NCBI RefSeq assembly: GCF_020171365.1
Contig: NZ_JAIUZO010000002.1
Span: 2,202,001-2,266,000 of the forward strand
Length of the DNA: 64,000 bases
Source of the DNA: Qipengyuania gaetbuli
Lineage (GTDB): Bacteria; Pseudomonadota; Alphaproteobacteria; Sphingomonadales; Sphingomonadaceae
Direction: 5' to 3'
A program made the translations under genes and the position numbers. The notes beneath the pieces are model-generated. The model made no database searches, was not told the DNA's origin, and was given only the letters and a program-made list of their open reading frames with translations. Below, piece after piece: positions 1-9,063 of this stretch (within the stretch, counting starts at the first letter, position 1; the number at the start of each line of letters is the position of its first letter).

Positions 1-1109
1 ATTTCGGTAACGATGATGTCGATGGCCTTGGCAATCCGCTCTGGATGGCGAGCGAGCGCTTGGGGGGAAATAAAGCCAGCAGAGACGGCCTCCTCGCGGA
101 CCCGTTCGCGGTCCTCGTCCAGTCCTGCCTGCAGCAGGCGGCGGTAGTGCGAGGCGACCGCCGGATCGACTTTGCGGGCTGCGCCGAAATCGAGCAGCAC
201 GACCTGCCCGGTATCGGCGCGGAAACGGTAGTTCGCGAAATTGGGGTCGGTCTGCATGAAGCCGAAATCGAATAATTCGCGCCCGACCAGTTCGATGAAG
301 CTCGAGAAGACCGAATCGCGCAGGTCCTGCGGTTCGTCCGCCAGCGCCTCGATCGGGCGGCCCTCCTCGAAACTCATGGCAAGGATGTGCGGGCGGGTCA
401 GGTCCGGCTGCAGCTCGGGCACCACGAAGCGCGCGTCGCCGTCCAGCAGTTCGGCATAGACCTGCATCATCCGGCCTTCGCGCTCGTAATCGGCTTCCTC
501 GCGCAGCTGCTCCTTCGCCGCAGCCAGCATCGGCGCGATATCTAGGCTGTCGGGCAAGAGGCCGGTCATGCGCAGCAGTCCGGCGACATTGTCCACGTCC
601 GATTCGATGCTCTTGGCAACGCCGGGATATTGCACCTTGATCGCCACCGCGCGCCCGTCGCGGGTCAGGGCTCGGTGGACCTGTCCGATGGACGCGGCGG
701 CGATGGGGCGCGGCTCGAACCGGCGGAAGAGCTTGCGCCAGTCCGTGCCCCACTGCTCGGCCAGCACCTTGTCTAGCTGGCGTGGCGGCATGAAATCGGC
801 CTGTTCGCGCAGGCGGGCGAGGATGGCGGAAAGCTCGGGCGGCAGGGCATCGCCTGCGTCCATGGAAATCATCTGGCCCAGCTTCATCGCCGCGCCGCGC
901 ATGTGCGACAGCTTGTCCGCCATGCGTTTCGCATTGCCTGGGGTGAGGAGCAGCTGGTCCATGCTCGGCCGCTCGCCTGCAGCCAGCCGGCGTGCGCCTT
1001 CGCCCAGCGCGCCGGCGAACATGCCGCCTGCCAGCCCGCCGAAGCCTGCCAGCCTGCCCAGGCGCGATGCCGGGACCGGCCGCGCGCGCCGCTTGTCCTC
1101 GTCAGCCAT
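1..1109 (-). CDS. ABC1/AarF/UbiB-family atypical kinase (C-terminus off the left edge)
   Basis: Seen: a minus-strand frame open from an ATG at 1109 to the window edge, starting MADEDKRRARPVPASRLGRL. It carries the family's N-terminal KLGQ signature (AAMKLGQMIS, about residue 80), the alanine-rich nucleotide loop (AAASIGQVHRA), the lysine strand (AIKVQYPGV) and the metal-binding LLDFGAAR. Known: these protein-kinase-like proteins support ubiquinone biosynthesis or lipid homeostasis, and most act as ATPases rather than protein kinases. The start overlaps the stop of the upstream phosphatase by 8 bases, so the two genes are probably cotranscribed. Only about 370 residues are visible, so I cannot tell UbiB proper (with its C-terminal membrane anchors) from the shorter ABC1/ADCK group. 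The N-terminus resembles the shorter group. Confidence 0.88.
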   Translation of the reverse strand, partial: MADEDKRRARPVPASRLGRLAGFGGLAGGMFAGALGEGARRLAAGERPSMDQLLLTPGNAKRMADKLSHMRGAAMKLGQMISMDAGDALPPELSAILARLREQADFMPPRQLDKVLAEQWGTDWRKLFRRFEPRPIAAASIGQVHRALTRDGRAVAIKVQYPGVAKSIESDVDNVAGLLRMTGLLPDSLDIAPMLAAAKEQLREEADYEREGRMMQVYAELLDGDARFVVPELQPDLTRPHILAMSFEEGRPIEALADEPQDLRDSVFSSFIELVGRELFDFGFMQTDPNFANYRFRADTGQVVLLDFGAARKVDPAVASHYRRLLQAGLDEDRERVREEAVSAGFISPQALARHPERIAKAIDIIVTE

Positions 1110-1575
1110 GATCGGACAGCAGCACTGCCACGAGCGCCTGCGCGCCCGCATCGACTTCGTTCCAGGTCACGCGAAACCCGTCCGTGCCGCCGTAATAGGG
1201 ATCGCCCACCTCGCGGCCCTTCTGGCCGGGCACGAGGTCGAGCAGCATGACTGTGCGCGCCTTGCCATTGCCGGGATCGCGCGCGGCGATACCGTGCATG
1301 TTCGACCGGTCCATGCCGAGGATGAAATCGAAGCGGTGGAAATCCTCTGCCGCCAGCTGCCGCCCGCGATAGCCCGAAATGTCGATGCCTTGCCTGCGCG
1401 CCTCGTCGATACTGCGCGGATCGGGCGGCTGGCCGACATGGTAGTCGGCCGTGCCGGCGCTATCGACAAGCACGTCGAGCCCGGCCTCCTGTGCAGCGCG
1501 GCGGAAGGCGGCTTCGGCAAGGGGGGACCGGCAGATGTTGCCGAGGCAGACGAACAATACGGAATGGGACGGCAT
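1102..1575 (-). CDS. Low-molecular-weight protein tyrosine phosphatase
   Basis: Seen: 157 residues with the catalytic P-loop VCLGNICRSP right at the N-terminus (CX5R, nucleophile Cys) and the general-acid loop DPYYGG near residue 125. I use the ATG at 1575 because the P-loop normally sits within the first 20 residues; an upstream in-frame ATG at 1710 would add 45 unrelated residues. Known: in polysaccharide loci such enzymes (Wzb) dephosphorylate the tyrosine tail of Wzc. A wzc lies 3 kb upstream on the same strand but is separated by an acyltransferase. The overlap with the ABC1 kinase suggests a separate transcription unit. A Wzb role is therefore possible but not shown; arsenate reductase is unlikely from the loop sequence. 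Confidence 0.9.
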   Translation of the reverse strand: MPSHSVLFVCLGNICRSPLAEAAFRRAAQEAGLDVLVDSAGTADYHVGQPPDPRSIDEARRQGIDISGYRGRQLAAEDFHRFDFILGMDRSNMHGIAARDPGNGKARTVMLLDLVPGQKGREVGDPYYGGTDGFRVTWNEVDAGAQALVAVLLSDHG

Positions 1576-1733
1576 GACCGCCCAACGAGGCAGCGGCCCC
1601 GTGGTTTCAGACAAATGTTGATTTGGTGACACGCGAGGGACGCGGTGCAGGATAAGTGGTTGATCTGCGATAAAGGCTTTGGCGCAAGGTGCTCGCCTAC
1701 TCGCAGCCATGCATGGTAATTCGATTTTCGCGT

Positions 1734-2828
1734 CTAAACGGCAGAATTAGGAACGGAAATCGAGCTCGCGTGACCATTGCTTGCACCTGCTTTTCGGCGC
1801 GTTGGCATAAAGATGGTATCGCTTACACTCCGCGGCAATAATCGCTCGATCAACACGCTTATCCCCGCACTGAAGCCGGCGATTGCGATGGTCACAAGTG
1901 CATCAACAAGAGGAGAGCCGAACATTCCTGCTCCGAAAGCAATTTTCGCCATTCCGAGGCTTATCAGTCCATGCATTACATAAATCGGCAGCGTCTTTTG
2001 CCCGATATAACTCATGGTCAGCTGCACCCTGCCGGTGTTTTCCAAGATACGAGCCAAGCAGAGGAGCGTGATAATACCGGCGCAGGTGGCTGTGATTGTG
2101 AAGGCCGGCTTTAGCCAGGAATTGCCCTGCGCCTCGCTGGCGAACAGTAACGCGCAGTAAGCTATTCCAGCTGTGCAGGCTGTTCTTAGCGGAGCGAGAC
2201 GCTCGATCCGCTCTCGCGCATTTGCGACATAGAAGGGCAGGACAAAGAAAAGGAAATTTGCATAAATGCCAACCCCGCCCACCGCATGGGTGCCGGGAAG
2301 ATCATAAGGAATCGTGACGAGCGCAGCGGAGAGGCCGATGGCGATAAGCAAGGTGAATAGAGGGACATGCCTCAAGCCAAATGCAGCGACGAGATTGAAA
2401 ATCGCTAGCGCCCACAAAAACCAGGGGAATGCGCTTGGAAGTATGAACTCAGCTACCGCATCCGTAAATGCGAGCCCAGCGAGGTGCGATTCAGCCGAGG
2501 GGAAAAGCATTTTTGCAAATAGAAGCGACAGAATGCTCCATACTGCATAGACCTTTGATAGTTGCAGCAAACGTTCGGTTATCCGTTTATTGTGTCCCAT
2601 ATAGAAAGACATAGAAAATAGGCCGGATATGAAGAAAAACATGGGAACGCGTACTGGCGTCAGCATTGTTACGAAGCCATGCAAAATGCCATCTTCGCCC
2701 GTGTATATCGAGACATGTTGCGTTGCATGACCTAATAAAATCAATAGGATAGATATGGCTTTGGCAATATCTACCCACTTGGCGCGCAATTCGGGCGTTG
2801 TTTCGACCTCTGCCAATACCGCTTCCAA
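1734..2828 (-). CDS. Acyltransferase-3 family membrane protein (OafA/WecH-like)
   Basis: Seen: 364 residues, almost entirely hydrophobic segments (about 10 membrane spans), beginning with a cytosolic stretch followed by WVDIAKAISILLILLGHATQ. The DIAKAISILLILLGH block matches the first helix and conserved histidine of the acyltransferase-3 fold; a second motif, RVPMFFFISGLF, is also typical. Known: these integral membrane enzymes O-acetylate or O-succinylate sugars of polysaccharides and lipopolysaccharides. The gene sits downstream of the EPS export block, and its third-position GC is lower than that of the flanking phosphatase, as for the EPS genes. Inference: it decorates the polymer made here. 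The acceptor sugar cannot be read from the sequence. Confidence 0.85.
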   Translation of the reverse strand: MEAVLAEVETTPELRAKWVDIAKAISILLILLGHATQHVSIYTGEDGILHGFVTMLTPVRVPMFFFISGLFSMSFYMGHNKRITERLLQLSKVYAVWSILSLLFAKMLFPSAESHLAGLAFTDAVAEFILPSAFPWFLWALAIFNLVAAFGLRHVPLFTLLIAIGLSAALVTIPYDLPGTHAVGGVGIYANFLFFVLPFYVANARERIERLAPLRTACTAGIAYCALLFASEAQGNSWLKPAFTITATCAGIITLLCLARILENTGRVQLTMSYIGQKTLPIYVMHGLISLGMAKIAFGAGMFGSPLVDALVTIAIAGFSAGISVLIERLLPRSVSDTIFMPTRRKAGASNGHASSISVPNSAV

Positions 2829-3484
2829 TCCGTGCTCTTAAAAAACAGGTTTGTATGCAGGAGAAGGCTCACTGCATGCGGGTAAAATAGCATGTAAGTA
2901 CTTGTTTAACTTGACAAATAAGGTGTCTATTTTATACTGTTCTTGCCTCAGGGTTGGATGGGTGCAGCTGTGCCCGTTTGTTTCGCTAAATTAACTTGGA
3001 AGCACTTGCGAAATCGTCGGGGCTTTCGGTCAGACAACAGGCCCACATGAGATTGAACAAGACGCTGCAGTGCCATAACGCATTGAAGGCCGAAGCCTGC
3101 CCGTCCTGTCGACGGGTTCTTGGCCATGAGGAGCTACGATAAGGCTTCTTTCCACGGGATCGCAGGTTGGCGTGGCCTTTCACCATCAAGCTACGCTCCG
3201 CTTTCTTGTTGCCATAATCGTTTTCCTGGCGATCCCATCGGGACTGGTCAGTGCCTTTTTGCTCATTCAGGCTGAGTGTGCGGAGGGTCGCTACCCGCGC
3301 GCTACCGCCGAAGTTACTTGGTCACCAAGGACAAAGTCGAAAATCTGTGGAGTGCCGACGTCGACAGCAAAGCTGCTTTTTGAGGAATGGCACAGCGCCT
3401 CGCTCACCCAAACTTCCTGGTGGCAGGTGAATGCGGAGCTTGATTAGGAAAACACGTTTGAAGCTGGGGGCAGCGGAGAGATTT
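2829..3484. other. AT-rich intergenic stretch with possible gene remnants
   Basis: This 656-base stretch lies between two minus-strand genes and has lower GC than its surroundings. It holds a 91-codon GTG-initiated plus-strand frame (3172-3447) whose start encodes one hydrophobic helix (LRFLVAIIVFLAIPSGLVSA), but after about residue 40 another frame reads more like protein (around 3300-3385). A frameshifted relic is therefore possible. A 31-codon plus frame at 3048-3143 has a CPSC pair. I recognise none of these and annotate no gene. The AT-rich part at 2870-2945 could hold the promoter of the acyltransferase gene. Confidence 0.4.
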
Positions 3485-4606
3485 CTATCGCGGTATTTCG
3501 AGCACCAAGCGCTTCACCGTCGCTTCCAGCGGCAATGAACTTTCCCAAGCAGAACCCCTCAAGATCAGCCAAGCATAGTCGCAATCGGGTGCATCAAACT
3601 GCCAGTTCTTTGTTGCCACTATGCTGGTGGTAAGAGCGCGGCCGCTCTGATTAGATACGCATTCGATGCTGGCGGTGATGTCACCGGTTCCCTGGCCTAT
3701 GTTGACGTCGCTCTGGAAGGAATAGGATCCTGGCTGGATGACGATCAGTTTGCGGGCTAACTCACCGGCTGCATTCTGCTCGACGAAGATTTGGAGAGCG
3801 GCTGATCCCGTCAGGCGAGCCTGCGCTTCACGCGAAGTTCGCAATTGCCAATCGATTGGCGGGTAGTCTGCTTTGAGTGCGTTCTTGGTCATGTCGACCG
3901 CCGGGGCGATTGCGCCGTACACGGTGAAAGCGTCGCCAAAGCGCTTGTTGGAAACCAGGCGTGCCAGAAGGTTGCGGTTGGCTTGCTCGTCAAGGTCAGC
4001 ATCAAGGTCGGATCGAAGGCTCAGGAAAGCATTCAAGGCCGCATCCGTATTAGGCACGCTTCGCCAGAAGGCAGGCGCCCAGACAGGCTCGAAGGAAAGC
4101 GCTTCCCGGATCAAAGGTAGGGCATCCGGGTCTCCGAGGTTCTCGGAAAGGATCGCGACCAACTGCGAAGAAAGTTCAGGCTCGGTGCGCGACAGCTGAT
4201 CAAGCAGCGGGAAGAGCTTGGCAATTTCTCCGTCCTGCGCGGCCATCTGCACAAGCATAAGTCCTGTCAGGCGCTCGCGCTTGTTCAGCGATCTCGATGC
4301 CGCCAATAACTCATCGCTTTGAGTGTCACTCGCCATCGCGAGAACGAAGTGGGCCTTGGTAGCCAGAGGCTCCCTCGAGTAGGCAACTCTCGCAGTTTTC
4401 GACGCAATATCATCGATGCGGAGAGACAGTCTCGCCTCATCGACCTGCGAGGCCCGCACCTGAGCCAAGGCGAGATCAGCGACACGGAAGCCGTTCCAGG
4501 CATTGGCCCAGCCAGGGGCAAGGCCCCCTGCATTCACCTGCGCATGCAGGGCAAGGATTGGCGCCAGCGCAACGAAGCTTGCTGCAAGAATGCCTCGCAG
4601 GCTCAA
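3485..4606 (-). CDS. Exported helical-repeat protein of the EPS export block, unknown function
   Basis: Seen: 373 residues with a Sec signal peptide (LRGILAASFVALAPILALHAQ), then an alanine/leucine-rich helical part (about residues 30-240) that looks like degenerate TPR repeats, then a beta-rich C-terminal domain of about 110 residues with a Cys pair (IECVSN and PDCDYA). It starts at TTG 4606: the Shine-Dalgarno GAGGAG overlaps the TGA stop of wzc, and no ATG fits. Eleven bases separate the two genes, so translation is probably coupled. Inference: a periplasmic partner of Wzc/Wza in secretion. I do not recognise a named family. Confidence 0.72.
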   Translation of the reverse strand: MSLRGILAASFVALAPILALHAQVNAGGLAPGWANAWNGFRVADLALAQVRASQVDEARLSLRIDDIASKTARVAYSREPLATKAHFVLAMASDTQSDELLAASRSLNKRERLTGLMLVQMAAQDGEIAKLFPLLDQLSRTEPELSSQLVAILSENLGDPDALPLIREALSFEPVWAPAFWRSVPNTDAALNAFLSLRSDLDADLDEQANRNLLARLVSNKRFGDAFTVYGAIAPAVDMTKNALKADYPPIDWQLRTSREAQARLTGSAALQIFVEQNAAGELARKLIVIQPGSYSFQSDVNIGQGTGDITASIECVSNQSGRALTTSIVATKNWQFDAPDCDYAWLILRGSAWESSLPLEATVKRLVLEIPR

Positions 4607-4617
4607 CGCCGGTCTCC

Positions 4618-6795
4618 TCAGGCTACTTCGCTCAGTTTCGGTTTCTCGCCATAGGAGTACCCGTAGCCATAACCGTAACCGTAGCCATAGGACTGGTTAC
4701 GCTCGTCGAGCTTGGTCACGACGGCACCAAAAATCTTGCCGCCGCCTCGCTCCAGTCGGTCGAGAGCCTGCGCGATCATGCGCACCTTCCCGCGGTTTGC
4801 TTCCACCACCATGACCACGCCTTCCACAGCGGAAGCGATGAGCGGTGCATCGGCGAGGCCCAGCACTGGGGGCGCATCGATAATGACATGGTCATACCGC
4901 GCTTCGAGTTTGCCGAGAAACTCCTCGAAACGGTCGCCTGCGAGCAATTCTGCTGCATTGGGCGGCTGGCGTCCGGCGGGAATGAGCTCGAAGTTGAACG
5001 GCTTGGCAATCTGTACCAGCGACTGCCAGTCATCTTCGCCGCGCAGGTAATTGCTGAGCCCCTTGCCGCCGGAGACATCGAGGTACTTCGAAAGGCCGGA
5101 GTGACGCATGTCTGCATCGAGCAGCAGCACCCGCTTACCGCGCTCGGCGAGGATCTTCGCCAAGGCGACGCTTGACAGGCTTTTGCCTTCTGCTGGCCGC
5201 GTGCTGCCAAGCATCAGGCGTTTCGGCACACCGTTCTCGGAGAGGAATCCGAGCGTCGTAAAGAGGTTGAAGTAGGCCTCGTAGAGCTCGGAGTGCTTGC
5301 TCTCCAACTCGTCTGCAAGATCATTCTCCCTCGATGCAGGGATGCTGCCCAAGAGCGGTACTCCGAGGAGTTCGGGCACTTCTGCGGGATCGCGGACGCT
5401 CTGGTCCAGCTTCTCGCGAAGCAGGATAATACCACCTGCAGCTGCAGCGCCGATCAGCAGCGATAGCAGGAGGTTTCGAAGAAGGTTGGGCTCGGAGGGA
5501 ACGGTCGGTACTTCGGCGGCGTCGACCATCGCGATGTTGTTTTCACCAACACCAGCGACGCCAATTTCGCGGTAGCGCTGCAACAGGGAATTATAGAGTG
5601 CCTGTGTCGTGTCGACTTCGCGCTGCAGGATATTGTACTGTACGCTGTCGCGCCTCTGGCCGACGAACTCGTCACGCAGTTCGTTGACGCGCGCTCTCAA
5701 GCGCTGTTCCGTTTCGAGAGCCTGCTGGAACCGTGCACGAACCGCGCTGCCAGAACGGCGCTCGGCTGCAGCAATTTCGCGGTCAAGCTGGCTGATTTGT
5801 TCAGAGAGGGCTCGGACAGTTGGGTATTCTTCGCCAGCAGTAGCGCGCAGTTGCGCACGCTGGGCGGAAAGCTCAGCCCTTCGTTGGCGCAGCGGCTGGA
5901 TAGCGGCCGCATCTTCAGGCGAAAGGGCGGTAGCGGTCGCATCGAGCGCGCTCTGGGCAGCGATCCTCTCAGTGGTTGCCTGCGCAAGCGCAGTGTTGAG
6001 CGCCTGGAGGTCGCTGGCAACCAGCGTCTGGGAGGCTGTCTCACTGCTGCTGCCGGTTTCAGGCGTCTCGATAGTGAAAAGGTTGCGCTCGGCGGCATAG
6101 GTGATGAGCTCGCGCTCTGCTGTTTCGAGACGCTCTCTCAGCTGTTCGATCCGGCCTTCCAGGAACTGGCGCGCTTCATTGGTGGCACCGAAGCGCCTGC
6201 TGAGATTGCTGGCAATGTATTCGTTCGCCCAAGAATTGGCGATGCGCGCAGAAACTGCCGGGCTTGGGCTGGTGAAGCGGATATCGACCAGGTTAGACGA
6301 ACCGACCGGTGAGATGGAAACATTATCCAAGAGGAGATTGGCGAGAGCCCTCTCCGGATCGCGCGCAAAACCGGCATCGGCTGTATCGATATCGAAAGCC
6401 TTCAGGAACGCCTCGTCTGAGGCGAGCTTGCCTTGCCGCACGACTTGCTCGGCGAGCGAGCGCGACTTCAACAGTTCGTACTGGGTCTCGTAGTATTGCG
6501 CGTCGAGAACCTGGTCCTGCGTTTCAACCCCTTCCACCGCAGTGACGTTATTTTCGACGCGGCTGATCTCGATGCGGGCGCTCGCCTGGTATTTGGGGGT
6601 CATGATCAAGGTCGCGACGACACCGATCACGAGGCTTGCTGTGATCAGGATCGCGATCAGCCACTTGTTGTTCTTGACTGTCTGCCAGACGCGCTCGGCG
6701 ACCGGCACGCCAAGGTCTCGCAAGCCTTCAGCGTTATCCTCGTAATAATCGGCTGTGTCGGGGCGAGCCGATCGGATATTCATTGTACGGTCCAT
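4618..6795 (-). CDS. wzc: Wzc/ExoP-type polysaccharide copolymerase with bacterial tyrosine kinase domain
   Basis: Seen: 725 residues. N-terminal Wzz-type chain-length domain with membrane span 1 at about residues 45-66, a long coiled-coil periplasmic part (about 160-410), and membrane span 2 near 435-457. A cytoplasmic BY-kinase follows: Walker A-like STRPAEGKS (about 531-539), Walker A' VLLLDADMR (about 556-564) and Walker B HVIIDAPPV (about 637-645). A C-terminal tail holds seven tyrosines in an alternating YG run (about 703-715), the usual autophosphorylation cluster. Known: Wzc oligomers link Wzy polymerisation to export through Wza, and cycles of tail phosphorylation are needed. wza stops 6 bases upstream. 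Kinase and copolymerase are fused in one protein, as in most proteobacteria. Confidence 0.95.
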   Translation of the reverse strand: MDRTMNIRSARPDTADYYEDNAEGLRDLGVPVAERVWQTVKNNKWLIAILITASLVIGVVATLIMTPKYQASARIEISRVENNVTAVEGVETQDQVLDAQYYETQYELLKSRSLAEQVVRQGKLASDEAFLKAFDIDTADAGFARDPERALANLLLDNVSISPVGSSNLVDIRFTSPSPAVSARIANSWANEYIASNLSRRFGATNEARQFLEGRIEQLRERLETAERELITYAAERNLFTIETPETGSSSETASQTLVASDLQALNTALAQATTERIAAQSALDATATALSPEDAAAIQPLRQRRAELSAQRAQLRATAGEEYPTVRALSEQISQLDREIAAAERRSGSAVRARFQQALETEQRLRARVNELRDEFVGQRRDSVQYNILQREVDTTQALYNSLLQRYREIGVAGVGENNIAMVDAAEVPTVPSEPNLLRNLLLSLLIGAAAAGGIILLREKLDQSVRDPAEVPELLGVPLLGSIPASRENDLADELESKHSELYEAYFNLFTTLGFLSENGVPKRLMLGSTRPAEGKSLSSVALAKILAERGKRVLLLDADMRHSGLSKYLDVSGGKGLSNYLRGEDDWQSLVQIAKPFNFELIPAGRQPPNAAELLAGDRFEEFLGKLEARYDHVIIDAPPVLGLADAPLIASAVEGVVMVVEANRGKVRMIAQALDRLERGGGKIFGAVVTKLDERNQSYGYGYGYGYGYSYGEKPKLSEVA

Positions 6796-6801
6796 GGCAG
6801 C

Positions 6802-7506
6802 TTATCTCAGCACGCGATCAAGCAGGATGATCGGCGATGTTATCAAAGGAGCAAGGGACGTTATCGCTTGCAAGCGGCGTAATGTGGGCGACTCGCCGAC
6901 TTGAACGATGTCTCCAGGATAGATCGTCGGATCGGCGTAATTTCCGCGCTGGATGGCGCCGAGGTCATATATTCCGATGTAGCGTTGGTCGCCGACGGTG
7001 CGAAAGATCACGACCTCGCCAAGCTTCGCCGTGTCGGTCGTGCCGCCGCCGGTGGCCACTGCCTCGAGGAGGCTCATTGTCCCGAACACGGGATAGCGGC
7101 CAGGCTTGTTGACCTCTCCGCCCATGGTGAAGACACGGCCAGGCTGTTCGAGGACGTCAACGGTGACCACGGGGTCGACCACGTAGGGTCCGCGAAGTCG
7201 CGCTGCGATGTCCTGAGCGATGGCCTGCGGCTCTCTTCCTTCTGCTTCGACCATGCCGATGAGCGGAAAGGCAAACGTTCCGGTTGCAGAAACCTGGAGC
7301 TCCCGGCTCAGCTCAGGAAAGCCAAGCACGTCGATCCGCAGGCTGTCCTGCGGGCGAATAATTGCCGTCTCATCGGTTGCGGGCGCGGGGAGAGCGCTCA
7401 GCTCTGCTACGGCGATACCCGGATCGGTCCCGATGGGACCCGATGAGGCGCAGGCCGTGAGAAGGGTGCTCGCAGCAGCAAGCAAGAAGATCCGGTTTTT
7501 TGGCAT
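6802..7506 (-). CDS. wza: Wza-like polysaccharide export outer-membrane lipoprotein
   Basis: Seen: 234 residues. Lipoprotein signal with lipobox LLTAC (Cys about residue 19), then the polysaccharide export (Poly_export) domain starting at IIRPQDSLRIDVLGFPELSR and a SLBB-type domain around GRVFTMGGEVNKPGRYPV. The C-terminus ends in a hydrophobic/amphipathic segment, LQAITSLAPLITSPIILLDR. It is shorter than E. coli Wza (about 380) but typical of the short sphingomonad form with a single SLBB domain. Known: it forms the outer-membrane channel for the polymer. It lies directly before wzc. Confidence 0.93.
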   Translation of the reverse strand: MPKNRIFLLAAASTLLTACASSGPIGTDPGIAVAELSALPAPATDETAIIRPQDSLRIDVLGFPELSRELQVSATGTFAFPLIGMVEAEGREPQAIAQDIAARLRGPYVVDPVVTVDVLEQPGRVFTMGGEVNKPGRYPVFGTMSLLEAVATGGGTTDTAKLGEVVIFRTVGDQRYIGIYDLGAIQRGNYADPTIYPGDIVQVGESPTLRRLQAITSLAPLITSPIILLDRVLR

Positions 7507-7570
7507 GGTTGAGTGTCGAAAGAATAGGTCTGAAGCAGCCTCTTGCTTTCGCGATCCCTCGTTTGAAAAG

Positions 7571-8908
7571 TTAAGTTTTCCCAGCTTTCGCCTGTTTACT
7601 TAGGTCAGGACAGACAAAGATGGCAAGCGCGCAGATTGCAAGGGCCATGATTGACGGAACCCGCAGCGGATAGTCGACCACGCTTGCCCCGGCGAGAATG
7701 AGCAGCAATCCAAGCCCCAGCCAGCTGTCAGAGAACCCGCCCCTGGCTTGCATTAGGCTACCTACCATGCGCCAAACCCTCACGAGGGCAATTGTGATCG
7801 CCGCGGCCATGACGAGGAGCCCGGGGACGCCAGCTTCGATGACGAATTGAAGCCAGTCATTATGCGCCTCGTTGACGTAGGACGGCATGAGCAATTCGAC
7901 GGGTTCGCGCATGCGGTAGGCATGCTCGAACGTCCCAAGACCGGTTCCCCAAGGCTGGAAATCGGCAACCATCTCGAGCAGTATCGGGAGAAGGTCAGCT
8001 CTCAGGTCTTCGAGTGCGCTGCGCTCGATCAGGCGTGACAAGGCTGGCAAGCGTTCTGCGAGCGCAAACAAGGCTATGAGTGCCACCGCGGCAAGAGCGA
8101 GCGCTACCGGGGCAAGGAACGACTGGCCTTTGGCCCTGGTCTTGACGGCTTTTTCCGCCCGGCGCGGCAGGAGCACAGCGGCCGACATGATCATCACCAT
8201 CAGCAACGCGAATAGCCCGGCGCGAGAGCCATTGATGAGAACGCCTACGCCAAGGAGTAAGCCGCAACTGGCATAGAGCGCCACCCAGTTTTTACGGCCT
8301 GTGAGGCTGCTGCGCAACGCGAGGTGCGTGCAGATGAGGGCACAGCAGGCGAGGAAGACGGCCTGATGATTGCGATTGGCGAACAGGCCTACCGGGCTGC
8401 CGCGGTTTGTGATCTCGTACAGATAGAGACCGCTACGCGGATCGCTGAAGAGCTGGAGTACGCCGACCAGGGTGCTCACGACCCCCATGACCACGAATGC
8501 TGCAAGGGCACGCTCGCTGTCACCAAGTTGGCATAGCAGCAGCAGCACGGCGAGGGGGACAACAAGAGAGGCTAGCGCGTTGATGGTTGCCGCTGGCGAA
8601 AGCGTGAGCGGGCGCCACACTTCAAGCCCGACCATCACGTCCATTTTTGCGATGACCTCCCGTCCCGGGAGTTCCATCCAGACAGAGGGGGGCAGGGGCC
8701 CAAGTTGGAAGAGCGCGAGAATTCCGATTGCGCCGAGAAGGGCAAGCGGGCCCCGGACAGCAAGGGCACAGCGGCTCGGGATGAGAAAGATGCTAAGCGC
8801 CACGACGAGCGCCGCAACGCCTCGCAGGATTGGCAGGCTGGTGATGTCGTCGCGCGATCCGCCTCCGGTAAGAAACACGAATGCGAGAAAGCCTGCAAAA
8901 AGGATCAA
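7571..8908 (-). CDS. O-antigen ligase/polymerase-like (Wzy/WaaL superfamily) membrane protein
   Basis: Seen: about 445 residues with 10-12 hydrophobic segments and the large periplasmic loop typical of this superfamily, including the NRNHQAVFLACC and YVNEAHNDWLQFVIEAGVPGL motifs (the HNDWLQ box is a hallmark of O-antigen ligase-type proteins). The start is uncertain. TTG 8908 is the first standard start after the in-frame stop near 9010, yet the frame upstream still reads like protein (STKRGTRKIFSRLTDAARTE); an ATG at 8982 is in another frame. It belongs to the export block with wza and wzc. A second polymerase candidate lies at 19798, so this protein could be the polymerase, the ligase or a second polymerase. 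Confidence 0.82.
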   Translation of the reverse strand: MILFAGFLAFVFLTGGGSRDDITSLPILRGVAALVVALSIFLIPSRCALAVRGPLALLGAIGILALFQLGPLPPSVWMELPGREVIAKMDVMVGLEVWRPLTLSPAATINALASLVVPLAVLLLLCQLGDSERALAAFVVMGVVSTLVGVLQLFSDPRSGLYLYEITNRGSPVGLFANRNHQAVFLACCALICTHLALRSSLTGRKNWVALYASCGLLLGVGVLINGSRAGLFALLMVMIMSAAVLLPRRAEKAVKTRAKGQSFLAPVALALAAVALIALFALAERLPALSRLIERSALEDLRADLLPILLEMVADFQPWGTGLGTFEHAYRMREPVELLMPSYVNEAHNDWLQFVIEAGVPGLLVMAAAITIALVRVWRMVGSLMQARGGFSDSWLGLGLLLILAGASVVDYPLRVPSIMALAICALAIFVCPDLSKQAKAGKT

Positions 8909-9063
8909 GGCGCCGCGTTCGGTGCGGGCTGCATCGGTTAGCCTGCTGAAAATCTTGCGCGTCCCTCGCTTGGTGCTGCCATGAGCGGGTAGCGTGTTCC
9001 CGCCAAGTTACAGGGCAGGCCCCTTAGCGAGGCGAATAGACCCTTGCTAGTCCTGCTTGAAGC

